Positions 47,881-57,131 of a stretch of 64,000 nucleotides of DNA are shown in pieces. Under the pieces are notes generated by a model that had not been told where the DNA came from, ran no database searches, and was given only the letters and a program-made list of their open reading frames with translations. The position numbers and the translations under genes are program-made. Source of the DNA: Nitrospirales bacterium (GTDB taxonomy: Bacteria; Nitrospirota; Nitrospiria; Nitrospirales; UBA8639); assembly GCA_031315915.1 (NCBI GenBank), contig JALDRK010000008.1:59352-123351 (forward strand), read 5' to 3'. Positions within the stretch are counted from its first letter, which is position 1; each line of letters starts with the position of its first letter.

Positions 47881-48351
47881 ATGACACCGAATCAAGGAAC
47901 AAACTGTTCTTTTCCTCTTAGCGAAACCCAGCTCATTACCATCGAAATGGGTTTGGAGTGGTTAAGAGAAGAGAACTCGGTTTTTTCCAGAAAATTATAT
48001 GACCGACTTTTGCAAGATCATGCGATTCTGGCAGGTCCTCTGTCGGCAACCGGATTCTCGAAATTCCGGACTGCCCTTCTGGAAGCTTTTCATGCGTTGG
48101 TCTTGGCTTTTCGGATGGGCCGAAACCTTCCGACCGCTTTGAACGAACATTGGGCCATCCCGGTTGCGGAATTCACTCCACCGATGCAACCGGAACGGTT
48201 TGATCAAGTAGCCGAGACTTTTTTGGCGGTTGTTGCAGAGTGCGTGGAAGACGCCTGGTGTCCGGCTGTGGAGATAGCTTGGAGAACAGCCATCAGAGAA
48301 ATCAAACATGAACTCGTAAAAGACGACGATGGAAAACATCATTTCACATGA
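47881..48351 (+). CDS. Globin-like protein, 156 aa
   Basis: It is an all-helical protein of single-domain globin length. FSRKLYDRLLQDHAIL fits helices A-B, FSKFRTALLEAFHALVLAF helix E-F, and His90 in LNEHWAIPVAEFTPPM could be the proximal haem ligand followed by the FG region. AWRTAIREIKHEL closes helix H as in many bacterial globins. The assignment rests on pattern, not on strong motif identity. It follows the TetR gene and shares its operator-like motif. It could sense or detoxify NO or oxygen. Confidence 0.6.
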   Translation: MTPNQGTNCSFPLSETQLITIEMGLEWLREENSVFSRKLYDRLLQDHAILAGPLSATGFSKFRTALLEAFHALVLAFRMGRNLPTALNEHWAIPVAEFTPPMQPERFDQVAETFLAVVAECVEDAWCPAVEIAWRTAIREIKHELVKDDDGKHHFT

Positions 48352-48450
48352 TAACGATCACTCCGCCACCCATATTTCCGTGAGGAGCGTTTCACGATGT
48401 CCTGTTGGGAAAAGTTGGGAAACCGGCAAAGTCAAGAAAGGCACGACATC

Positions 48451-48924
48451 ATGTATCGACGGACAACACAATATGGTTCGAATAAGATCCTCCTGTTCGT
48501 ATCCCTGTCATTGATGATGTGGGCAGGGATGCCATCGAATGCCAACGCGATGTTGGTAGCCGGAAACGTTGTGAGCGACAGAGAATTCGGACCTCAGCCC
48601 GATTTCGCGGACGAGAACATCTTTCGCTTGCGTATGCCCCAGCGTTGGGGACAAAAATTGTTCGATGTGCCACTGCTGAAGCAGGAACCTCCCAACAATG
48701 CGCTTCAGTGGAAGCACGGACCGAATCTTTCTCTGAAAGATCCGGGGAGGTTACCTGGAATCGAATTGGGTGTCGAAATGCACAGTTTTCAAGCGTTGCA
48801 ATCGATCATTCCCGAAGAAAACTTTCCGAAAGGGCTGCACCATAACCATGACCGGCCGCTGCAGCTTCCTCCACCTGTCAATGCCCCTGACTATAACGGT
48901 GGATTTCTCCGGTTCACCTGGTGA
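48451..48924 (+). CDS. Secreted protein of unknown function, 157 aa
   Basis: AAAGGCACG precedes the ATG at 48451; an upstream ATG at 48397 lacks a good site. A signal peptide ends near ANAMLVAG. The mature part is Pro- and His-rich (LHHNHDRPLQLPPPVNAP) and has no Cys. No family is recognised. The His-rich tail could bind metal; this is speculation. Confidence 0.6.
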   Translation: MYRRTTQYGSNKILLFVSLSLMMWAGMPSNANAMLVAGNVVSDREFGPQPDFADENIFRLRMPQRWGQKLFDVPLLKQEPPNNALQWKHGPNLSLKDPGRLPGIELGVEMHSFQALQSIIPEENFPKGLHHNHDRPLQLPPPVNAPDYNGGFLRFTW

Positions 48925-48940
48925 GAACCGAAATTGCTTT

Positions 48941-49435
48941 TTACTCTTGGGTCGCCGACCCGAAATTGAGATCCACTTCTCCGCTTTCGTCGAACGGGAT
49001 GGTGAAATCACCGGGGCTGTCCGCAAAGGCCGTACCTTTGAGGCGGTACCGGAGTTTGACGGCAGATGCACTCATGCTCTGAGCCTGTCGAAGGAAACTG
49101 CCGACACCGGTTATCACTTCTCCGGTGATAACCTCAGAACTCAACCGCGGAACGGTCACGCTCGCTCCGGACATGCCGTTGCCGAATTTTTGCTCATTCA
49201 GGTCGATTTCGAAACGAATACCGGTGAGGCCAAGATCGAAGTTATTGGGGTTTTGAACCCGGAGTTGAACGTCAAAACGCTGTTCCAAGAGCGTCATGTC
49301 TTTCGGAGTCAGATCGGAAATAGAAAACTTCGGTGTCACAAAATCCCGTGGAAGGGTCGAGCAGGCCGGCATCAGGGCGACAAGGCATACGATAACGCCC
49401 ATGAGAAAGGGCCTCCTGAAGAACGGAATCAACAT
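48941..49435 (-). CDS. LEA14-like (WHy domain) lipoprotein
   Basis: GGAG lies before the ATG. It has a lipobox signal (LMPAC). The mature part is an LEA type-2/WHy fold: FSISDLTPKDMTLLEQRFDV, LRVQNPNNFDLGLTGIRFEI, and VTVPRLSSEVITGEVI. WHy proteins are linked to desiccation and stress tolerance. It sits convergent to the secreted protein at 48451. Confidence 0.87.
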   Translation of the reverse strand: MLIPFFRRPFLMGVIVCLVALMPACSTLPRDFVTPKFSISDLTPKDMTLLEQRFDVQLRVQNPNNFDLGLTGIRFEIDLNEQKFGNGMSGASVTVPRLSSEVITGEVITGVGSFLRQAQSMSASAVKLRYRLKGTAFADSPGDFTIPFDESGEVDLNFGSATQE

Positions 49436-49727
49436 AGATCATCTCCTGTCAAGATGAAAAACCGTCAGCCCGCACCTGCAAAGGTTTTGTCGTGAGTCGT
49501 GGCCGGCATGCTCACGTTCATTCCGGCTGGTCGTGAAATCTTACTGTCCGAGTGGGAAAAATACAATTGTCGATGACGTCAGCGGTAGAGGTCGAGCGCG
49601 AAGCGAAGGACGGCTTTTACTTGGGCCATCAGGTCAGGGACCTGTCTTTTGGAGCGTTCCGCAGATCTTGTGAGTCGGTTGGCACCAGAAAACTGCACCT
49701 CATTCTTCCGACCCAGGTTTTCTATAA
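49436..49727. other. Intergenic, no gene seen
   Basis: Just under 300 bases between two lipoprotein genes on the minus strand. Nothing supported. Confidence 0.3.
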
Positions 49728-50534
49728 CTATTCCACGACCGGATCGCTTTCGCCGCTCTTCTCATTCTCGTCCTCCTGCTCGGGCTGCTCTTCCGGCATG
49801 GCTTCCCGAATCATGTTGTCGAGAAATTTATTTACCGGGGTATATTGGGAGGCCGTTTTCCTGTTCAAGAAATCGGAGACCATACTGCCCAGTGTGGCTC
49901 GGGCGATATCCCCCAGGTACACGGGATCCTGCGACACCGCCTCGTTCTGCATGGTCGATTCGGCAACGGAAGCCCAGAGGAGCTCGCCGGTCTCCAGATC
50001 CCACAATTGCAACAACACCCGCATGATGCTCGACCGGGTCTCCAACATACGCACACGCATCACGGGCAATTGCCAGCGTTCCGTCATCGTTTGCGAGAAG
50101 TCTGCCAGCCGGAGCTGGAAAGCGTACCGAGCGCCGACGGCAGAGCCAATTTTTCGCAGGACGTCGCGATCGAGGATGTTGCTTTGCTCATAATCGGCCC
50201 TCATCATCGTGTACTCGTGGGTCAACCCTTGCCTGTTGATGCGCGACACCATCTCTTGCTGGGACACCACCTTCCAGTGGGGAGCGGCTTTCAGAAGAAC
50301 TTCCTCGAGGTAATTGGCCAGTGCGACCTCATTCCCCCGCATGCTGGATTTGGTCAAGGCTGACAACAGTGCGATGGGTTGCTGTTGCAAGTCAGCGAGG
50401 TTAAACGATGAAACCATGGGTGTCGAATTGGTTCGGACTTGCCAACCATAGATCGAACTGGCACAGCCCGTTACAAGAGCGAAGAGCAGAAGCAATCCTG
50501 CAAAACCTGAAGATGTCGAAATGTTTGACCGCAT
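49728..50534 (-). CDS. Lipoprotein of unknown function, 268 aa
   Basis: GAAGG precedes the ATG. It has lipobox VTGC. The mature part has an alpha/beta look with ALLSALTKSSMRGNEVALAN, VVSQQEMVSRINRQG and GSAVGARYAFQLRLADF, then LLQLWDLETGELLWASVAES, resembling periplasmic domains that assemble with outer-membrane systems. The C-terminus is highly acidic (EEQPEQEDENEKSGE). No family assigned. Confidence 0.75.
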   Translation of the reverse strand: MRSNISTSSGFAGLLLLFALVTGCASSIYGWQVRTNSTPMVSSFNLADLQQQPIALLSALTKSSMRGNEVALANYLEEVLLKAAPHWKVVSQQEMVSRINRQGLTHEYTMMRADYEQSNILDRDVLRKIGSAVGARYAFQLRLADFSQTMTERWQLPVMRVRMLETRSSIMRVLLQLWDLETGELLWASVAESTMQNEAVSQDPVYLGDIARATLGSMVSDFLNRKTASQYTPVNKFLDNMIREAMPEEQPEQEDENEKSGESDPVVE

Positions 50535-50682
50535 TCAACCTTCTTGCTCTACCTTAAAATCTCCACTCGGAGTCCCTCAAGGGCTGCCTCGATTTTTATA
50601 GTCGGATTGAACGTTTAGCCGAATCCCTCAATCAGGATGCCTCCCACTGTGTGCCTACCGCTTCTAGAATCCCGCTTTGTTA

Positions 50683-52206
50683 TTATTTGATTTTTACAAA
50701 ATCACCCGGCTTGTACTTGCGGTCGAAGAACGCCTGCGTCGGCCCGTAAAAACGGAACAGCGCGAACCAGCCCTTGCCCGGAACGGTTTTAAGAAAGTTC
50801 TTTGCATCTTCCGGTTTCTCGGGTCCGACGTGGAAGGTGATTGAGCCGTCGGCGTTTTTCACGAGGGAGTTCATCGAGTTAAGTGAGGGGTATTCCTGGC
50901 CGGGGGCCTCGACGCCCGAGGCAGTTTCCGCATCGTACAGCGTGAGCGACCAGAACAGGCCGGCGGGTGGATTCGCGGGAAAAGCAATGGTGTAGGTGTT
51001 GTCGCCCATAAGAAACTCGCCCGCACTGTCCTTGTAAGCGTTACCGTATTTAGCCCCGAGTCCGACCACCGAAGAGATCATGCCGGTGCTGATTGAATAG
51101 TGGTTGATGAACATATGCGCCTTGGCGTCGACGTCGGTGTGGCCGGTCCCGCGGTCGTGAAACTCTTCATCCAGCAACGTGTGCATGAAGTCGTCAAGGT
51201 TGGTGTGGGCGTGGGCGATCCATTGACGGTCCTCCCACCACAAGGCCTTCGGCTGCTTGTCGAAATTCGCGGCGATATTCTTAGCCATCCGCCAGGCGGT
51301 GTTTGCGGCCTGGCCGAGGAGTTCCTTCTCTCGCTCGCTCGGCTGAAACTTTTCGCCCTTACGGATGCCGATCGCCGTCAGCATGCCATGCATGTAGGGA
51401 TCGACCGAGTCGATTCCTTCTTCCTGGATGGACTTGTTCAGCGACTCAAAGTAGCTGAAGTCGCGCGCGAAGAGGGCGTTTGACGGCAGGTCGGACGCGT
51501 GGACAAACTTCATCTCCTTCCGCTCACCCTTGAGCGGATAGATCTTCACCCCCTCGATGGCCTCAACGCCGGGCTCTAGATTCTTGACCGACTTGAAGAA
51601 TCCTCTGAGGAAGATGAAGATGCCCTTCGTTCTCGAGCGGAAGACGTAGTAGTCGTCGGCGTCGGGGACGTCCTCCATGCCGTCGTGGACGAGAAGATAC
51701 TTGCCGCCCTTCCCCTTGTCTGGGCCGGGCAGGCCAAGATCGCCGAGGTAGTGGCGGTCGCCCTCGATCACCGGGCCTTCGAGCGGGCGGTGCCACATGT
51801 CGTCCATGAGTCCCTGGAGTCCTGCCGGGACCTCGATCACAAGGGGGCCGGTCTTGCTCAGATCGGCCCAGCCGAGGCCGTAGATCACGTCCGAGTTAGG
51901 CGTGGTGATGATAGTGTTCGGCTTGAGACGTTTCTCGTAGACGGAGACCACGTTGTACCCATATCCGAACTGACTGCCCAGGCCGGTCTTCATGGCGTAC
52001 ATGTTCATTGCAGGAAGCGCCCACAGATACGTCTGAGTGGCTCGTTGGAAGTAGAGTTCCTCATCGAGCGTTCGGGAGGTTTTTCGTTGGGTAGCCGCGT
52101 CGAAAGGCAGATTCGCGAGCGCTTCGTAGCGGTCGGCCTGCCCGTGCGCAGCCCCCGCGAAGAACAGCAAAATGCTCAGAGTTGCTGCAGTGGTCAGTAT
52201 CTTCAT
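50683..52206 (-). CDS. DUF1254/DUF1214 exported protein, 507 aa
   Basis: AAAGGAA precedes the ATG. The signal peptide ends at AAHGQAD. The N-terminal DUF1254 domain has FQRATQTYLWALPAMNMYAM and PNSDVIYGLGWADLS. The C-terminal DUF1214 domain has NTYTIAFPANPPAGLFWSLT and YPSLNSMNSLVKNADGSIT. The reaction is unknown. It is the second of a pair with the gene at 52257 and lies below the AraC regulator. The DNA appears richer in G+C than its surroundings. Confidence 0.93.
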   Translation of the reverse strand: MKILTTAATLSILLFFAGAAHGQADRYEALANLPFDAATQRKTSRTLDEELYFQRATQTYLWALPAMNMYAMKTGLGSQFGYGYNVVSVYEKRLKPNTIITTPNSDVIYGLGWADLSKTGPLVIEVPAGLQGLMDDMWHRPLEGPVIEGDRHYLGDLGLPGPDKGKGGKYLLVHDGMEDVPDADDYYVFRSRTKGIFIFLRGFFKSVKNLEPGVEAIEGVKIYPLKGERKEMKFVHASDLPSNALFARDFSYFESLNKSIQEEGIDSVDPYMHGMLTAIGIRKGEKFQPSEREKELLGQAANTAWRMAKNIAANFDKQPKALWWEDRQWIAHAHTNLDDFMHTLLDEEFHDRGTGHTDVDAKAHMFINHYSISTGMISSVVGLGAKYGNAYKDSAGEFLMGDNTYTIAFPANPPAGLFWSLTLYDAETASGVEAPGQEYPSLNSMNSLVKNADGSITFHVGPEKPEDAKNFLKTVPGKGWFALFRFYGPTQAFFDRKYKPGDFVKIK

Positions 52207-52256
52207 GGTTGATTCCTTTGGTTGCGTGTTTCTCGGTGATCTCTACACGACCGCAA

Positions 52257-53759
52257 TCAATCCAAGACCTCAAAGTCGGGCAGTTTGAACGACTTGTCGA
52301 AGAACGGCTGCTCCGGAGCGTAGAGGCGGAAGTACACGAACCAGCCGTCGTCGCCGACCGTCTTGAGGTGGTTGCTCTCCATACCCTGCGGCGCGTTTGG
52401 GCCGATGTAGAGATCGACGCTGCCGTCGTCATTCTTCTTCAGGCTCTCGGTCCGGCTGCCGAGGCTGACATCACTGATCTTGGTGCCGCCGTTCTCATAG
52501 GGCCGCCGCGTGTTCTCGCTGTAGAGCGTCACCGACCAGAACTGCTTGACCGGAACGTTCGCCGGAACGTGCAGCTTGTAGTTCTTGTCCGCGCGTAACA
52601 TGCGGCCCTGGCTATCGCGCTTAGTGGTCATGTAGACCTGCCCCGCGCCGGGCTTCGGGTTGACCATACCCTTAGTGGCGCCGATCGCTTCGTAGAACCA
52701 GGTCGCGCGCTGGTCGATCTGCTGGATCGTGTCGGTCTCCTGTTCGACTTGAAAGTCGAAGCTCTTGTACCACTGTGTGCCGTCCCAGTAGGGTTTAGTG
52801 TAGCGCGGAGTAACCTGCAGGTTGCGGGTCATCAACTCGCCCATCGCCGCACCTTTCAACAAGATCTTCTTCAGGCGGTCATCAGGCGCGAAGGGCTGTC
52901 TCTTCGCGATACCAAGCGGTTCGAGCATGGCCGTCCAAGGCTTGTCGATCTCGCGGACGGGTTCTTCCTGCAGGATCGAGGACAGCCTTTCCCAGTATGC
53001 GAGGCCGCGCGGCACGGTGCCGCTCCACTCCCTGTCCAAGTTCTCGATGAAGTTGCACGGCTTGGGGGCTTCGCCGACACGGCCCATCTTATACTGCGAC
53101 TTATAAGTATCATAGAACTTCGGATCCGGATCGATCACCCGCGTCCCGATCATGATATTGTTCGTGTCGCTCTGGAAGACCTGAACGCCGTCCTCCCGGT
53201 ATTTTGTGGGATCATCTTCGGGGCCGACGACGATATAGGTTCCGCCCTTGCCCTGATCCGGGCCGGTCAGTCCCAGATCGAAGACTGATCGCATCCAGAA
53301 ATCCAGCACGCCGCCCGCGGTCTGGCCTGCCGGGTATTCGATTCGCACCGCGCCGTCCGAGAGATTGGTGAAGTTGAAGATGTACGGCGTGGTGAGGTTG
53401 CCGGTGACGATGCCGGTGCGCTCCTTCAGTGTCTTGAGCACAACGAAGTCGCTCCAGTTCTCGACGCCGAACGTGCTGGTCAGCTCGTCGCGCCACGTGG
53501 TCGTGCTGACGAGTGGTGTGCTCCAGATATAGGCCTGCGAGGCGCGCTGATAGTCCATCTCATCGAACAGGCGCTTCGACGCGTCGTCGTCGAAGTAATT
53601 GTCGAGGAGTTCGATCTCGCCGATCGGTGTAGCGATGGTTTCGTCGCCTTGTAAAGTGGCTTTTTCGAGGGGCACGGTGTCGGCTCGGGCGGTTGACTGA
53701 AAAACCATAATACCAAGCAGCGACACGACTGCGGTCAAGGGTGCAAATTGTCGAATCAT
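52257..53759 (-). CDS. DUF1254/DUF1214 exported protein, 500 aa
   Basis: The start at 53759 is chosen for the AGGAGG site just upstream and the signal peptide (LTAVVSLLGIMVFQSTARA). It shares the domain order of its neighbour: MDYQRASQAYIWSTPLVSTT and NLTTPYIFNFTNLS (DUF1254), then LHVPANVPVKQFWSVTLYSE and GSVDLYIGPNAP (DUF1214). The tandem pair likely arose by duplication. It may be regulated by the AraC protein encoded upstream. Confidence 0.92.
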   Translation of the reverse strand: MIRQFAPLTAVVSLLGIMVFQSTARADTVPLEKATLQGDETIATPIGEIELLDNYFDDDASKRLFDEMDYQRASQAYIWSTPLVSTTTWRDELTSTFGVENWSDFVVLKTLKERTGIVTGNLTTPYIFNFTNLSDGAVRIEYPAGQTAGGVLDFWMRSVFDLGLTGPDQGKGGTYIVVGPEDDPTKYREDGVQVFQSDTNNIMIGTRVIDPDPKFYDTYKSQYKMGRVGEAPKPCNFIENLDREWSGTVPRGLAYWERLSSILQEEPVREIDKPWTAMLEPLGIAKRQPFAPDDRLKKILLKGAAMGELMTRNLQVTPRYTKPYWDGTQWYKSFDFQVEQETDTIQQIDQRATWFYEAIGATKGMVNPKPGAGQVYMTTKRDSQGRMLRADKNYKLHVPANVPVKQFWSVTLYSENTRRPYENGGTKISDVSLGSRTESLKKNDDGSVDLYIGPNAPQGMESNHLKTVGDDGWFVYFRLYAPEQPFFDKSFKLPDFEVLD

Positions 53760-54113
53760 GATAGCCTCCTGCATGAATCGTATTAAGCGTTCTCGGATTT
53801 TCTCGTCCGTGTGCGCGTCATCAGAACGCGTAGACGACCTCGAAGGTCCCAGTTGGCACTGACAACGGTGACCTCTCTGATTACAAAATAGGATTCCGGT
53901 TTCCTGCCCGTCTATGCGAATTTTGCCAATCTCACTCAGAGAGCCTATCAGGCCTGCCATTGGGGTAGCTTCCAGTTCCTCGCCCGGAAACACAGTGCCG
54001 AGGTCCTGAATCCGGCAAATGGCAAACCCGTACCTTTCATCGCCCCCGCCCTTGCCATCGATATCTCAGCCTGCCTTGTCTAAGGCAGGATGGGCAATCG
54101 GGAACCACATGCG
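53760..54113. other. Intergenic between AraC and DUF1254 genes
   Basis: It contains the ribosome site for the DUF1254 gene at its left end. No complete gene; the promoter for the DUF1254 pair is expected here. Confidence 0.4.
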
Positions 54114-55124
54114 CTATGCGCTTATTGGGGTTCCAGGGTACGAAACGGGTCGGCGTTCGGTCTCTGAATTGCGGGCGTGCGCCCGCGTCTCGCTCGGACG
54201 TTCGCCGAACAGTTCGCGATACCAGCCGGACATCCGCCCGAGTTCGCTCATGCCCCATTGGTTGGCCACTAGCGCTATCGTGCAAGCCCGCTCCGCGTCG
54301 CCGGCGAGGTGATGCCGAATGCGATGCAAACGCAGACGCCGCACATAGGTCTGCGGCGTATCGTCCAGAATGTCGGCGAATGCACGAGCGAGGGTGCGTC
54401 GCGAAGTGTACGCAGCCGCGGCGATGTCATCAAGCGAGATCGGTTCTGCAAGGTGCTCGAGAATATAGCCGCGCGCTCTTTCGACGATCCTCGCATGGAC
54501 ATTGGGACTCACTCGCCGGTTGTACACAAAGGGCGAGCGGCCAAAGTGGTTGATGACTGCCCTGAGCATGAGTTCTCCAAGACCCGCATCCAGGGGACGT
54601 TCCGGTGATCGGCCGCAATGAATGCCTTCAAACTGACGCCGGAGCTGAGCGATCATGCCCTTGGGCAGGCGCCGTGGATGAACACCCGTGCCCCCGAGTG
54701 CCTTGCGGTCCAGCACCAAACCCTCACGAGCCGCCTCTTCTTCCAGACGATCTCCGTCAATCGACAGCGTCGCATAGAGGGTTCCAGGCGTATAGCGGGA
54801 ATCATGCTCGTCGCCGGGGTGGAATACTCCGACGTCACCGGTGGCCACGTCATTCATCCAATGCCACGTGCCGGGCGCAATATGCAACCCCAGACCGATG
54901 GTGATCATGTCCGGCGACAGAGGTCCGCTCAAGGCGACCGTTCCGTTGATAAGGCCGCTACCGTATAGCACGCCATCCTTTTGCGCGAAGGCCAGACTGC
55001 CCGACAGTGCACCTGTTGTCATCTGGATCGCTTCGAGGCCGGCACCGTACACGGCATCGCTCAGATCCTCGATCCGGGTGATCGGAATATGAGCCCATGA
55101 TTCGGAAAGCTGAGAGAAATCCAT
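54114..55124 (-). CDS. AraC-family transcriptional regulator
   Basis: AAGG precedes the ATG. The N-terminal 200 residues are a variable sensing domain. The C-terminal 100 residues carry the two HTH motifs: ISLDDIAAAAYTSRRTLARA and AFADILDDTPQTYVRRLRLHR, then ACTIALVANQWGMSELGRMS. It lies upstream of the DUF1254 pair on the same strand, so it is a candidate regulator of them. It is richer in G+C than its neighbours. Confidence 0.93.
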   Translation of the reverse strand: MDFSQLSESWAHIPITRIEDLSDAVYGAGLEAIQMTTGALSGSLAFAQKDGVLYGSGLINGTVALSGPLSPDMITIGLGLHIAPGTWHWMNDVATGDVGVFHPGDEHDSRYTPGTLYATLSIDGDRLEEEAAREGLVLDRKALGGTGVHPRRLPKGMIAQLRRQFEGIHCGRSPERPLDAGLGELMLRAVINHFGRSPFVYNRRVSPNVHARIVERARGYILEHLAEPISLDDIAAAAYTSRRTLARAFADILDDTPQTYVRRLRLHRIRHHLAGDAERACTIALVANQWGMSELGRMSGWYRELFGERPSETRAHARNSETERRPVSYPGTPISA

Positions 55125-55668
55125 GACCTTATCCCGTCATAATTTAGTCGTGCGATTGACTCAAAAGAAGGCGACCGTCACGCTTCAGAAAAATATCATA
55201 GCTGCCGCCGCTAAAACTAACATGGTAGAAATCTTTTTTATTGATTTCCTCCTTTGTAAATTGACTAATCAAGTCCGGGGCAGATCGGGGGGAGCTTTTG
55301 AGAACCGCAGGTCATGCTATACCCATGGTGTATGAGTCAAGCAAATGTAGAAAACGGCAATTTCCAAACCATAATGGAATATAGGGACAACCTACTTCCA
55401 GTAATTGTTCGGCCATTCTATCTATGTCAAAGTCACAATTTCGTATTTCCTGAAACGTAGGTTTCATGATGAGGTTTCCTCAAGAGACGGAAGAGTGAAG
55501 TGTAATGTTTTATGAAAGATACTACCGGCATAAGTCAATCGGTTTTTGTGATAAACCTTGACCATCGTAGACCAAGGTGGCACTATCTTGGCTCAGCTCA
55601 TCTTGAGCGACTACCTGCGGTTTTTCGCCTTGTTCCTCTCGTGTCATCAAGCGATTGGGGAATAACCT
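55125..55668. other. AT-rich intergenic region, 544 bases
   Basis: It separates the AraC gene from the divergently oriented PPK2 gene. The sequence is notably more AT-rich than both flanks, but no gene or repeat is clear. Confidence 0.4.
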
Positions 55669-56559
55669 ATGAGTCAGCGTTCTTCCGTCAAGACCGACGA
55701 TTTTATCAATACCGGAAAGAAAACATGCAAACTCCAAGAACGGAAGACGAAGATCAAGGCCGTCTATAAGAACAAGACGCACTACCGGGATCTGATCGAG
55801 GAGTTTCAAGATAAGATCAACGATCTGCAGCGGATGATGTACGCGCATAATCGGTACAGTATGCTGCTGATCTTTCAGGCGATGGATTCGGCTGGAAAGG
55901 ATGGGACGATTCGAACGATCATGTCGGGCGTCAATGCCCATGGCATCGCGGTGTATGCGTTCAAACAGCCGAGTGCCGGAGAACTCGACCACGATTTCCT
56001 CTGGCGGACAACGATTCGCCTGCCCGAGCGGGGCCGGATAGGCATCTTCAACCGATCGTATTACGAAGAAGTGCTGGTGGTGAAGGTGCATCCGGAGATT
56101 GTGCATATGATGCAGCAGTTGCCCGCCGAAACTACCCGCGACATGGACAAGTTCTGGAAGCACCGCTACGAGTCCATTCGGGATTTTGAGAAACATCTTT
56201 GGCGGAACGGAACAAAGGTCCTGAAGTTTTTCCTGCACCTCTCACGCGACGAACAGCGGGTAAGGTTTCTCCAGCGCATCGACGAGCCCGATAAGAATTG
56301 GAAGTTTTCCGAAAGCGACGTTGCGGAACGCCGGTTCTGGGACGATTATCAACAGGCCTACGAAGACGCCATCAATGCCACCTCGACCGAACATTCGCCC
56401 TGGTTCGTGGTTCCGGCCGATGACAAGAAAACCATGCGACTGATTGTCGCCCAGATTGTTCTCGAGCAGCTTAACGCGCTGGACATGAAATACCCCGGCG
56501 TGAGCGATTCGCGTCGCAAAGAGCTCCAGAAATGCCGCGAACGGCTGTTAGAGGATTGA
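55669..56559 (+). CDS. Polyphosphate kinase 2 family protein
   Basis: PPK2 enzymes transfer phosphate between polyphosphate and nucleotides. Walker A is seen as AMDSAGKDGT (71-80), and Walker B with the lid as GIFNRSYYEEVLVVKVHPE (about 125-143). HLSRDEQRVRFLQRIDEP and WFVVPADDKKTMRL are also family-typical. The 296 residues match single-domain class I or III PPK2. GGGGAA lies before the ATG. Its place among envelope genes is not explained. Confidence 0.95.
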   Translation: MSQRSSVKTDDFINTGKKTCKLQERKTKIKAVYKNKTHYRDLIEEFQDKINDLQRMMYAHNRYSMLLIFQAMDSAGKDGTIRTIMSGVNAHGIAVYAFKQPSAGELDHDFLWRTTIRLPERGRIGIFNRSYYEEVLVVKVHPEIVHMMQQLPAETTRDMDKFWKHRYESIRDFEKHLWRNGTKVLKFFLHLSRDEQRVRFLQRIDEPDKNWKFSESDVAERRFWDDYQQAYEDAINATSTEHSPWFVVPADDKKTMRLIVAQIVLEQLNALDMKYPGVSDSRRKELQKCRERLLED

Positions 56560-56649
56560 ATGTATCCATCGTGAAAAGACAACTTGCAGCTCCCAGCGAC
56601 TGTCGCGTCGCGAGTCTTTTTCGTCGGTCATCGATCAATGAGGTGAGGT

Positions 56650-56802
56650 ATGAATCCCCGCAACGTCGCCGGTGACCAGGCGACGTCCTATACAGCGGTC
56701 CAAGCAGTCTGGCTTCGGCAAATCCAGACCAAGCCGGCCGACTTCCTGAAGTCAAAATTCGCCTATCAACAGGCACGTGAAGCGAAACACAGTAAACAAT
56801 GA
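56650..56802 (+). CDS. Small protein, 50 aa
   Basis: GAGGTGAGG lies right before an ATG, followed by a 50-codon frame starting MNPRNVAGDQATSYTAVQ and ending in a basic, Gln-rich tail. It follows PPK2 on the same strand after 90 bases. No family known; the strong ribosome site is the main support. Confidence 0.45.
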   Translation: MNPRNVAGDQATSYTAVQAVWLRQIQTKPADFLKSKFAYQQAREAKHSKQ

Positions 56803-57131
56803 ATCGTCAGCAGCTTCGGATTTTATGTTGTGCCGCATTATCGTGGCGCTTTACGTCTGTTCGGTACGCTGAGACTGTTTGACCCGTATGACCCGCCGCG
56901 AATCGACAGCAAATTATACCGTCTGGGTTTCATGTTTCTTACAGGAGCTTCTGTCCAAAAGAGGGAAGTTGGCTTCTGTGATGATGAAAGCCTTATGAGG
57001 ATCTGCAGGTGAGTGGACATTTTGTCCCCTTATGTTGACGATTTACCATTTATGCTGAAACCTGCTGGCGAAGACCGCGACCGGATCCCCGAAAAAAACC
57101 CTTGCGCAATTCCCGAATTGTCGAGCTCGCG
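56803..57131. other. Intergenic, no gene seen
   Basis: Between the small protein and the barrel gene on the opposite strand. Nothing supported. Confidence 0.3.

Noticed and set aside
53821..53880. Possible barrel C-terminus reading TGTFEVVYAF on the minus strand
   Set aside because: A stop codon lies only about 18 codons upstream, so there is too little sequence to support a remnant.
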